DNA of 64,000 bases, taken from NCBI RefSeq assembly GCF_011683915.1, contig NZ_JAAQPH010000001.1, positions 62,001 to 126,000 on the forward strand, read 5' to 3'. This document shows positions 47,484 through 56,775 of this stretch, in pieces (position 1 is the first letter of the stretch; each line of letters starts with the position of its first letter). The position numbers and the translations under genes were made by a program. A model generated the notes under the pieces. The model saw nothing but the letters and a program-made list of their open reading frames with translations. It searched no databases and was not told the DNA's origin. The DNA comes from Pelagibius litoralis. Its GTDB lineage: Bacteria; Pseudomonadota; Alphaproteobacteria; Kiloniellales; Kiloniellaceae.

Positions 47484-48341
47484 ATGACCTTGTTCCCAAT
47501 CAGGGCCGTGGCGGCCATCCTGGCGAAAACGGCGGTTATCCTAGGGTTTTTGACCATTCCTGCCGGTCTGGCCCGGGCGGATGATGATGTTTCGGACCTG
47601 CGGCGGAGCCTTGCCCAGAGCGCCGGCCCGGCACAGGTCGTCGATCTTGAGCTGGTCCTGGCGGTCGATGCCTCCTCCTCGGTCTCCGCCGAGGAATTCG
47701 ACCTGCAGATGCGCGGCTTTGCCGATGCCTTCCGCGACCCGGCGGTGGCGGCGGCGATTCGCGCGACCGGGGAGCTGGGTGTCGCCATCGCCATGATCCA
47801 GTGGTCCGACAACCGCCGCCAGCACGTGGCCATCGACTGGCAGCATCTCACGACGCCGCAATCGACAGAGGCCTACGCGGAAGTTATTGATTCGACACCA
47901 CGTTTTCTGGATGGCGGCGGAACAGCCATCGGCGGTGCCATAGAATTCGGCGTGCGGGCGATTGAGCGCAATGGCTTTGAAGGCGTGCGCAAGGTGATTG
48001 ATATCTCAGGCGACGGCCGGGCCAATCAGGGGGCCCAGCCGGCGAAACTGCGCGACCTTGCGGTTTTGCAGGGGGTGACCATCAATGGCCTCGCCATCCT
48101 CAACGAGGATTCCTCGGTGGATTCCTACTATCGCACATCGGTCATCGGCGGCACCGGGGCCTTCGTGATGACGGCCAACAACTACGAGGATTTCGCCGCG
48201 GCCATGCTGGAAAAGCTGATCAAGGAGATCGGCGCGGTCCCTATTGCCGAGGGCCCGATCGAGGTGCCGGAGGCGCCCGGCGGCACCCAGCTCACGGAGC
48301 GGCCGGTCCCGGCGGAACGGGGCTTCCTGCCCGGTTATTAG
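47484..48341 (+). CDS. DUF1194 (VWA-like) secreted protein
   Basis: 285 residues with a signal peptide (about 1-32, ALARA-like cleavage). The DUF1194 domain is a von Willebrand factor A fold with the metal-site start VLAVDASSSVSAEEF and conserved GDGRANQGAQPAKLRD and FVMTANNYEDFAAAMLEKL. Function unknown; probably periplasmic. A GTG six codons upstream (47466) could also start the frame. The final 35 residues are Pro/Glu-rich. Confidence 0.88.
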   Translation: MTLFPIRAVAAILAKTAVILGFLTIPAGLARADDDVSDLRRSLAQSAGPAQVVDLELVLAVDASSSVSAEEFDLQMRGFADAFRDPAVAAAIRATGELGVAIAMIQWSDNRRQHVAIDWQHLTTPQSTEAYAEVIDSTPRFLDGGGTAIGGAIEFGVRAIERNGFEGVRKVIDISGDGRANQGAQPAKLRDLAVLQGVTINGLAILNEDSSVDSYYRTSVIGGTGAFVMTANNYEDFAAAMLEKLIKEIGAVPIAEGPIEVPEAPGGTQLTERPVPAERGFLPGY

Positions 48342-48434
48342 CGTTTTCTGTCGAACAGCCCGGAATTCTGCCGCTGTGGACGTCGGAGAGGGTTGCATTC
48401 CAAGGGCGAAGCGGCTACATCCTTTCCGCTCTTT

Positions 48435-48509
48435 GACCCCATCGTCTAGTGGTTAGGACACCGGCCTTTCACGCCGGCAACACGGGTTCGAATCCCGTTG
48501 GGGTCGCCA
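48435..48509 (+). tRNA. tRNA-Glu (TTC)
   Basis: Full cloverleaf: acceptor GACCCCA / TGGGGTC, anticodon stem CCGGC / GCCGG around CTTTCAC (anticodon TTC), T-loop GGTTCGAATCC, and encoded CCA at 48507-48509. Confidence 0.97.
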
Positions 48510-48682
48510 TTTCCTCTCTTTTCATGACGGACGCCTGAGCGCTAACCCCACCGGGGTAGTGGACACTCTTCTTTTGCGTCTCGGCTTCTGCCTTCTGTGC
48601 CGCTTGGCTCAGTCCAGCTTGTGCTAGCCTGACAGACTCCAAAGATACGCGCCAAGTCCGCGAAAAAGGGGAAGGCAAAGCC

Positions 48683-49813
48683 ATGGCCCGGAAAAAGTCG
48701 TCAGCGAAAAAACCGTCCGCAAAGAAATCGTCTGCGAGGAAGTCCAAGGTCGTCGCCAAAGATGCCGCGAACGCCGACGTCAAGATCTGTGCTCTGCCGC
48801 CGGCGCCGGAGCGCGACCTGGCGCCGACCATGGACCCCTTCCGCGCGTCGCTTATCCGCTTCATGGACAAGAAGTGGGTGAACGGCACGGCGCTCAATTA
48901 CTATTTCTTTCGCAAGCCTGCGGCCTGGCGCGGCGCCGCCAATCAGGAACAGGCGGTGCGCGACGCCTTTCAGGAATGGAAGGACCTGGGCCTGGGCCTG
49001 GTCTTCAACGAGGTCGAAGCGCCCGAGGACGCCGAAGTCCGTATCGGTTTCGATCAGCGCGACGGCTCCTGGTCCTATGTCGGGCGCGACGCCATCGATC
49101 ATGCCAGCGATCCGCGTAAGCGGACCATGAACTTCGGCTGGGACCTGACCACGCCCTACGGCCGCGACACGGCGCTGCATGAAATCGGTCACGCCCTGGG
49201 CTTTCCCCACGAGCACCAGAATCCCAATGCCGGGATCGTCTGGGACGAGGCCGCGGTGATTGCCAATTTCTCCGGCCCGCCGAACAACTGGCCGGAGGAT
49301 CAGATCCGCCACAACATCCTGCGCAAGATCGATCCTTCACTGGTCGAGGGGTCCGAGTGGGATCCGGACTCGATCATGCACTATCGCTTCGGCGCCGGCT
49401 TGATCCAGCAGCCCGCCCGTTATCAGACCCACTCGCTTATCCCCGCGCCGGGCCTGTCGCCTGTTGATATCGACCGGGCGGCGGCGTTCTATCCCATGAT
49501 CAAGCGGGAGCCCAAGCTGCGCTCCTATGAATCGCAGCGCATCACCATTCTGCCCGGCGAGCAGCTGAACTTCGTCATCGAGCCGGAGCGCAGCCGTCTT
49601 TACAGCATGCAGACCTTCGGCGGGATGGACACGGTGATGGTGCTGTTCGAGGAGATCGACGGACAGCCGTTTTACATGGACGGCGACGACGACAGCGGCA
49701 GCGACTTCAATGCGAAGATCACCGTTCGTCTACGTCGGGGCCGGCGCTACATCCTGCGCCTGCGCCTCTACTACGCTATGCAGCAGGGCGAAGGCGTGGT
49801 GATGCTTTGGTAG
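48683..49813 (+). CDS. Metzincin-type metalloprotease with lysine-rich N-terminal tail
   Basis: 376-residue zinc protease. The extended zinc motif HEIGHALGFPHEH (ligands H166, H170, H176, catalytic E167) and the Met-turn SIMHYRFG (M232) place it among metzincins of the astacin/matrixin type. The first 26 residues are Lys/Ser/Ala-rich (KKSSAKKPSAKKSS), histone H1-like, and there is no classical signal peptide. A beta-rich C-terminal domain from about residue 270 (ITILPGEQLNFVIEPERSRLYSMQTFGGMDT) resembles a pre-peptidase C-type domain. It overlaps the GNAT gene by 38 bases at the 3' ends. Confidence 0.85.
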   Translation: MARKKSSAKKPSAKKSSARKSKVVAKDAANADVKICALPPAPERDLAPTMDPFRASLIRFMDKKWVNGTALNYYFFRKPAAWRGAANQEQAVRDAFQEWKDLGLGLVFNEVEAPEDAEVRIGFDQRDGSWSYVGRDAIDHASDPRKRTMNFGWDLTTPYGRDTALHEIGHALGFPHEHQNPNAGIVWDEAAVIANFSGPPNNWPEDQIRHNILRKIDPSLVEGSEWDPDSIMHYRFGAGLIQQPARYQTHSLIPAPGLSPVDIDRAAAFYPMIKREPKLRSYESQRITILPGEQLNFVIEPERSRLYSMQTFGGMDTVMVLFEEIDGQPFYMDGDDDSGSDFNAKITVRLRRGRRYILRLRLYYAMQQGEGVVMLW

Positions 49814-50387
49814 GTTCGGCGCGATGTTGTGCCGGCCTGTCGTTGGCGACCTCAGGCTCCTGGCTCCACAGCCCCTGAAGCAATGAACAGCCGTCGCCGA
49901 AAGCCTCCGCCATGACGGAGAGGGGGGTCGCCCGCATCGGGTGGATGCGGGCTTCTATATCCCCTTCGACGGCGGTGATCTCGCCGGCGAACTTGCGCAC
50001 GATCCTCTGGATCGGGCGGTTCTCCGGCAGGCACAACAGATAGACTGTTCTGAACCCGCGGTTCCTGGCGACCAGTAGCGCCTGCGCCACCAGGCGGGTG
50101 CCCAGCCCCTGATTCTGATAGCGGCCCTCGACGGAGACCGAGAGCTCCGCCGTCATGGCCCACCAGGGGCCGCAGCGATGCAGTTCGACCACACCGCGCA
50201 GATGCGGGCCGTCGAAAGCGCCGACGGTCCAGGTCCTGGCCCAGTCCCTTGCGTCGACATAGCGCTCGACGCCGGCCGCTTTGACGCCGTGTCCGAACCG
50301 CAGGCGACGATCGGCCGCAGAGAGGCGCCGTAGATGATCTCTCAGATCACCCGCTTCGCAGGCGGAAAGCTTGCGAATAACAAGCAT
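49776..50387 (-). CDS. GNAT-family N-acetyltransferase
   Basis: 203 residues. The acetyl-CoA site reads SVEGRYQNQGLGTRLVAQALLVARNRGF (Q/RxxGxG/A motif), with flanking strands TAELSVSV and TVYLLCLPEN. The substrate is unknown. The C-terminal 40 residues are polar and unlike the family. ATG 50387 has GGAG five bases upstream. Convergent with the protease gene, overlapping by 38 bases, so read-through from either could affect the other. Confidence 0.85.
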   Translation of the reverse strand: MLVIRKLSACEAGDLRDHLRRLSAADRRLRFGHGVKAAGVERYVDARDWARTWTVGAFDGPHLRGVVELHRCGPWWAMTAELSVSVEGRYQNQGLGTRLVAQALLVARNRGFRTVYLLCLPENRPIQRIVRKFAGEITAVEGDIEARIHPMRATPLSVMAEAFGDGCSLLQGLWSQEPEVANDRPAQHRAEPTKASPRLRPAA

Positions 50388-50468
50388 GATTACTCCATTC
50401 CCGATCCATGTCCCTCGCGGCTGCGGAAGACAGGTAGGGCCCTTGATGGGCGTTACTGGTCGGTTTGG

Positions 50469-50729
50469 TCAGACCTGCAGTGCCTGGTTGCCGGTTGCCT
50501 GGGGCGCTGCCTTGGCTCGGCCGGCTTTATTCCGGGCGCCAAAGAACAGGCCGAAGAGTGCCTTGAAAAAGGCGGCAGTTGCCTCGGCGCGCAGGCGCCG
50601 GCCCTCAATGACGTGCTGCTCGATCCGCATGTGGTCGAGCGTGAACTCGATTCCCTCGGGACCCTTGTTGGTTGTGGCGTTCGATCCGGCCGGCGTTCTT
50701 TCGATACGATCCTGGCTTTGGTGCGTCAT
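50469..50729 (-). CDS. Small protein, unknown function
   Basis: 86 residues from ATG 50729, chosen over an upstream start because AGGAAGG precedes it. A polar N-terminus leads into HMRIEQHVIEGRRLRAEATAAFFKALFGLFFG, a stretch with basic residues then a hydrophobic helix, which is similar in style to short YjiS-like and RSP-type alphaproteobacterial proteins. No family is assigned with confidence. It is divergent from livH. Confidence 0.6.
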   Translation of the reverse strand: MTHQSQDRIERTPAGSNATTNKGPEGIEFTLDHMRIEQHVIEGRRLRAEATAAFFKALFGLFFGARNKAGRAKAAPQATGNQALQV

Positions 50730-51102
50730 GTCGAAACTTCCTTCCTGCGGGTTTCTCTTGAGCACCTCCCTAAACTGCACTTCTTATCGCAGTGCACAGT
50801 TAAAAATGTATTGCGATTATAGTTGGTTGCAACAAAAATATTGCAACGCAGCATAGCTCTGCGGGAAACGCATGGCAAAGGTGCGGGGGCTGTGCCGGGA
50901 CGGGAAGGCGGCCGCCGCGCCCCTGGGAACGTTAATATGGGATAGCGTTTGACGCTTGCAGGATTTGGCGTAAGGTTCGCGGCTGAACGCGTTACAGGGA
51001 GTTTGGAGAGACCGAGGGGCGGCTCTCCGGGAAGTCAAAAAGTCAGACGCAAACAAGCGAAACAAGAGCCGGGGGCAGTTTGCGCCCAGGCGGACGGGGG
51101 AC
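50730..51102. promoter_or_regulatory. Divergent intergenic region before livH
   Basis: 373 bases with no supported gene. An AT-rich section (about 50790-50850) contains the dyad GTTGCAA-N8-TTGCAAC at 50826-50847. The rest, to livH, is GC-rich, with no clear promoter visible to me. It must hold signals for the small protein gene on the left and the liv operon on the right. Confidence 0.5.
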
Positions 51103-52017
51103 ATGGAGTATTTCGTTCAGCAGCTTATCAACGGAGTCACCCTTGGGGCGATCTACGGTCTGATCGCTATTGGCTATACGATGGTCTACGGGATCATCGG
51201 CATGATCAATTTTGCCCATGGTGACATCTTCATGATCGGTGCCTTCATCGGGCTGATCACCTTTCTCATTCTGGGGGTGGCGGGCATTACCTGGGTGCCC
51301 CTGGCGCTGGCGATCGTGCTGATCGTCGCCATGTTATTGACCTCCGTCTACGGCTGGACGGTGGAGCGATTGGCCTACCGGCCTTTGCGAGGCTCGCATC
51401 GCCTGGCGCCGCTGATCTCTGCGATCGGCATGTCGATCTTCCTGCAAAACTACGTGCAGCTGCTACAGGGCGCGCGGGTGCGCCCGATGGCGCCGGTGGT
51501 CAAGGGTGGGGTCACCCTGATGGAGGCCGACGGCTTTGCCGTGCAGCTCAGTTATGTGCAGATTCTGATCGTGGTGGTGACCGTTGCGCTGATGACGATC
51601 TTCGCGCTGATCATCGCGCGTACGTCTTTGGGGCGCGCGCAGCGGGCCTGCGAACAGGACCGCACCATGGCGGCCCTGCTTGGCATCAATGTGGACCGGA
51701 CCATCTCGCTGACCTTCGTCACCGGGGCCGGGCTTGCCGCCGTCGCCGGTATTCTCTTTCTCGTCTACTACGGGGTGATCGACTTCTACATCGGCTTCCT
51801 TGCCGGTATCAAAGCCTTCACCGCAGCGGTGCTGGGGGGGATCGGGTCTTTGCCCGGCGCTATGCTGGGCGGACTCTTGATCGGTTTGATCGAGACCTTC
51901 TGGTCAGCCTATTTTACCATTGAATACAAGGATGTGGCGGCCTTTTCGATCCTGGTCCTGGTGTTGATCTTTCGTCCGACCGGCCTGCTTGGCCGGCCCG
52001 AAGTCGAGAAGGTCTGA
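51103..52017 (+). CDS. livH: Branched-chain amino acid ABC transporter permease LivH
   Basis: 304-residue inner-membrane permease with about 8 transmembrane segments. Visible are VTLGAIYGLIAIGYTMVYGIIGMINFAHGD, RACEQDRTMAALLGINVDRTISLTF (the EAA-like coupling loop) and FTAAVLGGIGSLPGAMLGGLLIG. It is the first gene of livH-livM-livG-livF-DUF6867-livK and is separated from livM by three bases. Confidence 0.94.
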   Translation: MEYFVQQLINGVTLGAIYGLIAIGYTMVYGIIGMINFAHGDIFMIGAFIGLITFLILGVAGITWVPLALAIVLIVAMLLTSVYGWTVERLAYRPLRGSHRLAPLISAIGMSIFLQNYVQLLQGARVRPMAPVVKGGVTLMEADGFAVQLSYVQILIVVVTVALMTIFALIIARTSLGRAQRACEQDRTMAALLGINVDRTISLTFVTGAGLAAVAGILFLVYYGVIDFYIGFLAGIKAFTAAVLGGIGSLPGAMLGGLLIGLIETFWSAYFTIEYKDVAAFSILVLVLIFRPTGLLGRPEVEKV

Positions 52018-52020
52018 GCC

Positions 52021-53355
52021 ATGACCGTTGAGGCAAGCAGGCAAGCCGGCGGCACCGAAGGCACGGACCTTGTGGCGTTGTTGAAGGAAGCCGGCCTGGC
52101 GGCCCTGGTCGCGCTCGGCCTGGGCATCTCTATAATCGGTATACGCACGGTTACGATCCCGGGCGGGCTCGGCCTGGAGTATCGCTGGGACTGGGTCGTT
52201 ATTGCCGTGGTCTCGGTCTTCGTCGGCCGTTTCGTGCTGGCGCTGCGGCGGGAAACCCGGAGCCCGGCCAAGCGGGCGGAACGCGAAGTGGTGATGAACC
52301 GCATCGGCGCGACGGTGCAGAGGGTGTCGAAGATCGCGGGCCCGGTATTGGTCGTCATCGCCATTGCCCTGCCGTGGATGCCTTTTTCCAACCGCTACAT
52401 CGTCGATATCGCCACCTTGGTGTTGATGTACATCATGCTGGGTTGGGGCCTGAACATCGTGGTCGGCTTGGCCGGTCTGCTCGACCTTGGTTATGTGGCT
52501 TTCTACGCCGTGGGGGCTTACTCCTATGCGCTGATCGCCGTCCACTTCGACCTGTCGTTCTGGCTCTGCCTGCCTTTGGCCGGCCTCTTCGCCGCCACCT
52601 TCGGCGTGCTGCTCGGCTTTCCCGTTCTGCGTCTGCGCGGCGATTACCTGGCCATCGTGACGCTGGGATTCGGTGAGATTATCCGCGTCGTGCTGCTGAA
52701 CTGGTATGAGTTCACGCGCGGGCCGGACGGGATTTCAGGCATCCCGCGGCCAAGCTTTTTCGGCCTGCCGTTCAGCCGGCGGGTGCAGGAAGGCGAGCAG
52801 TCGTTCCATACCTTCTTCGGGCTCGATTACTCCTCGATGCACCGCATCATGTTCCTCTATTATCTGATTCTGGTCCTGGCGCTGATCACCAACTTCTTCA
52901 CCATGCGCATCCGCAAGCTGCCGGTCGGCCGCGCCTGGGAGGCGCTGCGCGAGGATGAGATCGCCTGCCGCTCCCTCGGCATCAATCCGACCAACACCAA
53001 GCTGACGGCTTTTGCCATCGGCGCGATGTTCGGCGGCTTCGCGGGTTCCTTCTTCGCGACCCGCCAGGGCTTCATCTCACCGGAGAGCTTCACCTTCGTC
53101 GAATCAGCCGTGATCCTGGCCATCGTCGTGCTGGGCGGCATGGGCAGCCAGATCGGTGTCGTCATTGCGGCAGTGCTGCTGATCGGCGGTACCGAGTTGT
53201 TCCGCGAGTTGGAACAGTTCCGCATGCTCGCCTTCGGCGGCGCCATGGTGCTCATCATGGTCTGGCGGCCGCGTGGTCTGCTGGCGCATCGTGATCCGAC
53301 CCTGCGTCTGAGCGCTGGGGGCCAGAACGCTGGGGCCAAGGGAGGCGCTTCATGA
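52021..53355 (+). CDS. livM: Branched-chain amino acid ABC transporter permease LivM
   Basis: 444-residue permease partner of LivH. An N-terminal extension with two hydrophobic stretches (about 20-90) is followed by the LivM core: [107 protein letters not shown]. It overlaps livG by 4 bases. The long N-terminus is common in alphaproteobacterial LivM. Confidence 0.94.
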   Translation: MTVEASRQAGGTEGTDLVALLKEAGLAALVALGLGISIIGIRTVTIPGGLGLEYRWDWVVIAVVSVFVGRFVLALRRETRSPAKRAEREVVMNRIGATVQRVSKIAGPVLVVIAIALPWMPFSNRYIVDIATLVLMYIMLGWGLNIVVGLAGLLDLGYVAFYAVGAYSYALIAVHFDLSFWLCLPLAGLFAATFGVLLGFPVLRLRGDYLAIVTLGFGEIIRVVLLNWYEFTRGPDGISGIPRPSFFGLPFSRRVQEGEQSFHTFFGLDYSSMHRIMFLYYLILVLALITNFFTMRIRKLPVGRAWEALREDEIACRSLGINPTNTKLTAFAIGAMFGGFAGSFFATRQGFISPESFTFVESAVILAIVVLGGMGSQIGVVIAAVLLIGGTELFRELEQFRMLAFGGAMVLIMVWRPRGLLAHRDPTLRLSAGGQNAGAKGGAS

Positions 53356-54293
53356 GCCTGGCCGAGGCGGAAACCCAGTCCCGGGACGTCCACGATAAGA
53401 CGGTGCCGAGCGGTGCAAGGCCCCTGCTGACGGTCGACCACCTGACCATGCGGTTCGGCGGCCTGGTGGCGGTGAACGATGTTTCCTTCGCCGCAGGCGA
53501 CGCCGAAATCACCGCCATCATCGGCCCGAACGGGGCAGGCAAGACAACGCTCTTCAACTGCCTTACCGGGTTTTACAAACCGACGGTGGGGCGGCTTACC
53601 CTGGACAGTTCGGGGCGCCAGCACTTTCTTGAGCGCATGGATGATTTTCGGATTTCCCAGAAAGCGCATGTCGGCCGCACCTTTCAGAACATCCGCTTGT
53701 TCCCGGCTATGTCGGTTCTGGAAAATCTCATGGTGGCGCAGCACAACGCCCTGATGCGTGCCTCGGGCTATTCGGTGCTCGGGCTGCTGGGCATCGGCGG
53801 CTATCGAAAGGCGGAGCGTGAGGCCGTTGACTGGGCGCGCTATTGGCTGGAGCAGGTCGATCTGGTCGACCGCGCCGACGACAATGCCGGCGATCTGCCC
53901 TACGGCGCCCAGCGCCGGCTGGAGATTGCCAGGGCCATGTGCAGCCGGCCCGTACTGCTGTGTCTCGACGAGCCTGCGGCGGGCCTCAATCCCCGGGAAT
54001 CGGCCGAGCTGAATGCGCTGTTGCTGTACATCAAGGAAAAGCACCAGATCGGCCTGTTGCTGATCGAGCACGACATGAGCGTCGTCATGGAAATCTCCGA
54101 CCACATCGTCGTGCTGGATTACGGCCGCAAGATCTCAGACGGCACGCCGGCCTTTGTGCGCGGCGACCCGACGGTCATCCGGGCCTATCTGGGTGAAGAG
54201 GAAGACGACGAGATTCCGCCGGAGGTGGTGGCCGATCTGGCCCCGGTTTTGGCTGGTACGAAACCCGACCCGAGCGACGGGGAGGGGCGCTGA
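53352..54293 (+). CDS. livG: Branched-chain amino acid ABC transporter ATPase LivG
   Basis: 313-residue ATP-binding subunit. Walker [10 protein letters not shown] at 58-66, Q-loop FQNIRLFP, signature-like [14 protein letters not shown], Walker [14 protein letters not shown] and the H-loop LLIEHD are all present. About 40 C-terminal residues (from about 270) extend beyond standard LivG and are acidic. livF starts one base after its stop. Confidence 0.95.
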   Translation: MSLAEAETQSRDVHDKTVPSGARPLLTVDHLTMRFGGLVAVNDVSFAAGDAEITAIIGPNGAGKTTLFNCLTGFYKPTVGRLTLDSSGRQHFLERMDDFRISQKAHVGRTFQNIRLFPAMSVLENLMVAQHNALMRASGYSVLGLLGIGGYRKAEREAVDWARYWLEQVDLVDRADDNAGDLPYGAQRRLEIARAMCSRPVLLCLDEPAAGLNPRESAELNALLLYIKEKHQIGLLLIEHDMSVVMEISDHIVVLDYGRKISDGTPAFVRGDPTVIRAYLGEEEDDEIPPEVVADLAPVLAGTKPDPSDGEGR

Positions 54294-54294
54294 G

Positions 54295-55011
54295 ATGACC
54301 ATGCTTTCCATCGCCGGGGTTCACTCCTTCTACGGCAATATCGAAGCCCTGCGCGGCGTCGACCTGGATGTGCAGCAGGGCGAGATCGTCACCCTGATCG
54401 GCGCCAACGGAGCCGGCAAATCGACCCTTCTGATGACGGTCTTCGGCAACCCGCGTGCCGCGGTTGGTTCTGTGCGTTTCGAGGGACAGAACATCACCAC
54501 CATGCTGGCCCATGATATCGTCCGCCTGGGCATTGCGCAGTCCCCGGAGGGGCGGCGGATCTTCCCGCGCATGACGGTGATGGAGAACCTCCAGATGGGC
54601 GCCACGGTGGCGCCGCTGGAACACTTCGACGACGATCTGGATCGGGTCTTCACGCTCTTTCCGATCCTAAAGGCCCGCCAGCAGCAACGCGGCGGGACAC
54701 TGTCGGGCGGTGAGCAACAGATGCTGGCGATTGCCCGGGCGCTGATGAGCCGTCCCAGGCTCTTGCTGCTGGACGAGCCTTCGCTCGGCCTTGCGCCGCT
54801 GATCGTCAAGCAGATCTTCGCCGTTTTGAAGGACATCAATAAGCAGGAAGGCATGACCATTTTTCTGGTCGAACAGAATGCCTTTCATGCCCTGAAGCTT
54901 GCCGACCGTGGCTATGTGATGGTGAACGGCCGTATCACCCTGAGCGGCGGAGGCGAAGAGCTGCTGGCGATGCCTGAGGTGCGGGCCGCCTATCTGGAGG
55001 GTGGGCACTAG
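54295..55011 (+). CDS. livF: Branched-chain amino acid ABC transporter ATPase LivF
   Basis: 238-residue second ATPase. Walker A GANGAGKST at 36-44, SPEGRRIFPRMTVMENLQMGA, signature LSGGEQQMLAIARAL, Walker B LLLLDEPSLGLAP and H-loop VEQNA. ATG 54295 is chosen; the frame is open further back inside livG. Confidence 0.95.
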   Translation: MTMLSIAGVHSFYGNIEALRGVDLDVQQGEIVTLIGANGAGKSTLLMTVFGNPRAAVGSVRFEGQNITTMLAHDIVRLGIAQSPEGRRIFPRMTVMENLQMGATVAPLEHFDDDLDRVFTLFPILKARQQQRGGTLSGGEQQMLAIARALMSRPRLLLLDEPSLGLAPLIVKQIFAVLKDINKQEGMTIFLVEQNAFHALKLADRGYVMVNGRITLSGGGEELLAMPEVRAAYLEGGH

Positions 55012-55051
55012 GCATGGCGCCCCACCGACAGACACTATTGAAGAGGGAAGC

Positions 55052-55399
55052 ATGATCGCGCTGCTGGGTACCAGTCTTCCGGTCTTTATCGCCGTGACCT
55101 TGTTCCTGGGCGGCGGCGCGGCCTTCATGACCGGCCAGGCGCTGAGTGCACACTGGCGGCCGGTCTGGCAGGCGGTTGGCTACTCCATGCTGCTGGGCTT
55201 GGCCGACCGTTTCATCATCTTCAGCCTTTTCGGCGGAGAACTGCTGTCCCTCAGTGGCTATGTTATCGATACCGCCGTGATCATGGCCGTGGCTTTACTG
55301 TCCTATCGGGCCACCCGGGCACGCACGATGGTGGCGCAGTACCCCTGGCTTTATGAGCGCGCCGGCCCCTTCGGCTGGCGCGAACGGCGTGCGGGCTAG
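55052..55399 (+). CDS. DUF6867 membrane protein in the liv operon
   Basis: 115-residue protein with three or so hydrophobic helices (about 8-30, 42-62, 66-85) and a conserved charged C-terminus (RARTMVAQYPWLYERAGPFGWRER). This matches DUF6867 as I recall it, a small family found next to alphaproteobacterial liv genes. It follows livF by 40 bases and has GAGGGAAGC before ATG 55052. It may be an accessory subunit of the transporter (inference). Confidence 0.75.
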   Translation: MIALLGTSLPVFIAVTLFLGGGAAFMTGQALSAHWRPVWQAVGYSMLLGLADRFIIFSLFGGELLSLSGYVIDTAVIMAVALLSYRATRARTMVAQYPWLYERAGPFGWRERRAG

Positions 55400-55556
55400 T
55401 GGGAAGTCGTTGGAATAAAAGGGATTGCGGGCTTTCTCAGGCCTGCCTAAGCTGTCTGTCGAAATGACATGACGTAAGGTGCGGAGGGGCCGGTGGCCGC
55501 GACGCCAAAGAATAGTGAACACAGGGATTTCAAGCTAGACGGGAGGGTACCCCCAG

Positions 55557-56660
55557 ATGCGTAAATTTACTTCGGTGCTTATGGCTGCGGCAGCCGTGAC
55601 GGCTTTGTCCGTTACAGCGGCTAAGGCGGATATCGTAATCGCAACGGCCGGGCCGATGACCGGTCAGTACGCCAGCTTTGGTCAGCAGATGAAAGCCGGT
55701 GCCGAGCAGGCCGTGGCTGACATCAACGCTGCCGGCGGTGTGCTTGGTCAGCAGCTGGTTTTGGAAGTGGGCGACGATGCCTGCGATCCGAAGCAGGCGG
55801 TGGCTGTTGCCAACCAGATGGTCAACAAGGGTGTCGTTTTCATGGCCGGGCACTTCTGCTCCGGTTCTTCCATTCCGGCGTCGCAGGTCTATGAGGAAGA
55901 GGGCATCCTTCAGATCTCTCCCGCGTCGACCAACCCGGCTCTGACGGAAGAAGGTGGCGACAACGTTTTTCGCGTCTGCGGTCGTGATGACCAGCAGGGC
56001 GAAGTTGCCGGTGCATTCCTGGCCGACAGGTTCGGTGCGAAGAACATCGCCATCGTTCATGACAAGACCGCCTACGGTAAAGGCCTGGCGGACGAGACCC
56101 GTAAGAACCTGAACTCGGCCGGCGTAACCGAGGCTCTCTATGAGGCCTATACCGCTGGTGAAAAGGACTACACGGCGCTGGTCTCCAAGCTGAAGCAGAA
56201 TGCCATCGACGTGCTTTATGTCGGCGGCTATCACACTGAGGCGGGCCTCATGGTGCGGCAGATGCGCGATCAGGGGATGAACACGTTGCTGATTTCCGGC
56301 GATGCCCTGGTGACCGACGAATACTGGTCAATCACCGGTGACGCTGGTGAGGGCACTCTGATGACCTTCAGCCCCGACCCGCGGAAAAACCCGGTGGCTG
56401 CGCCGGTGGTGAAGGTCTTCCGCGACAAGGGTGTCGAGCCGGAGGGTTATGTCCTCTACACCTACGGTGCGATCCAGGCCTGGGCCCAGGCCGTTGAGAC
56501 GGCTGGCAAGGTCGATCTCGATCCGGTCATCGCTTCTCTGAAGTCCGGCGAGTTCGAAACGGTGCTCGGTAACATCGGCTTTGATGACAAGGGCGATGTG
56601 ACGGCGCCGGGTTATGTCTTCTACGAGTGGAAAGACGGCGTCTACGATTATCTTCAGTAG
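55557..56660 (+). CDS. livK: Branched-chain amino acid ABC transporter substrate-binding protein
   Basis: 367-residue periplasmic binding protein with a 24-residue signal peptide. Type I periplasmic-binding fold: IVIATAGPMTGQYASFGQQMKAGAEQAVADINAAGG, DDACDPKQAVAVANQMVNKGVVFMAGHFCSGSSIPA, then a second lobe. GGGAGGG precedes ATG 55557. It has its own 157-base upstream region and a strong terminator, so it can be made in excess over the membrane subunits. Confidence 0.94.
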   Translation: MRKFTSVLMAAAAVTALSVTAAKADIVIATAGPMTGQYASFGQQMKAGAEQAVADINAAGGVLGQQLVLEVGDDACDPKQAVAVANQMVNKGVVFMAGHFCSGSSIPASQVYEEEGILQISPASTNPALTEEGGDNVFRVCGRDDQQGEVAGAFLADRFGAKNIAIVHDKTAYGKGLADETRKNLNSAGVTEALYEAYTAGEKDYTALVSKLKQNAIDVLYVGGYHTEAGLMVRQMRDQGMNTLLISGDALVTDEYWSITGDAGEGTLMTFSPDPRKNPVAAPVVKVFRDKGVEPEGYVLYTYGAIQAWAQAVETAGKVDLDPVIASLKSGEFETVLGNIGFDDKGDVTAPGYVFYEWKDGVYDYLQ

Positions 56661-56682
56661 GACCTGATTTCCTGAGAGTTTG

Positions 56683-56720
56683 AGGCGGCCCGCTCAAAAG
56701 GCGGGCCGCCTTTCTTTTTG
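56683..56720 (+). terminator. Rho-independent terminator after livK
   Basis: Eleven-base perfect stem AGGCGGCCCGC / GCGGGCCGCCT around TCAAAAG (56683-56711), then TTCTTTTTG. Confidence 0.96.
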
Positions 56721-56775
56721 TCCGGACGGCACCCGGCTTGACGTTCCGGTAAGGCTTTGGTTCTAGCCTGCCGCC

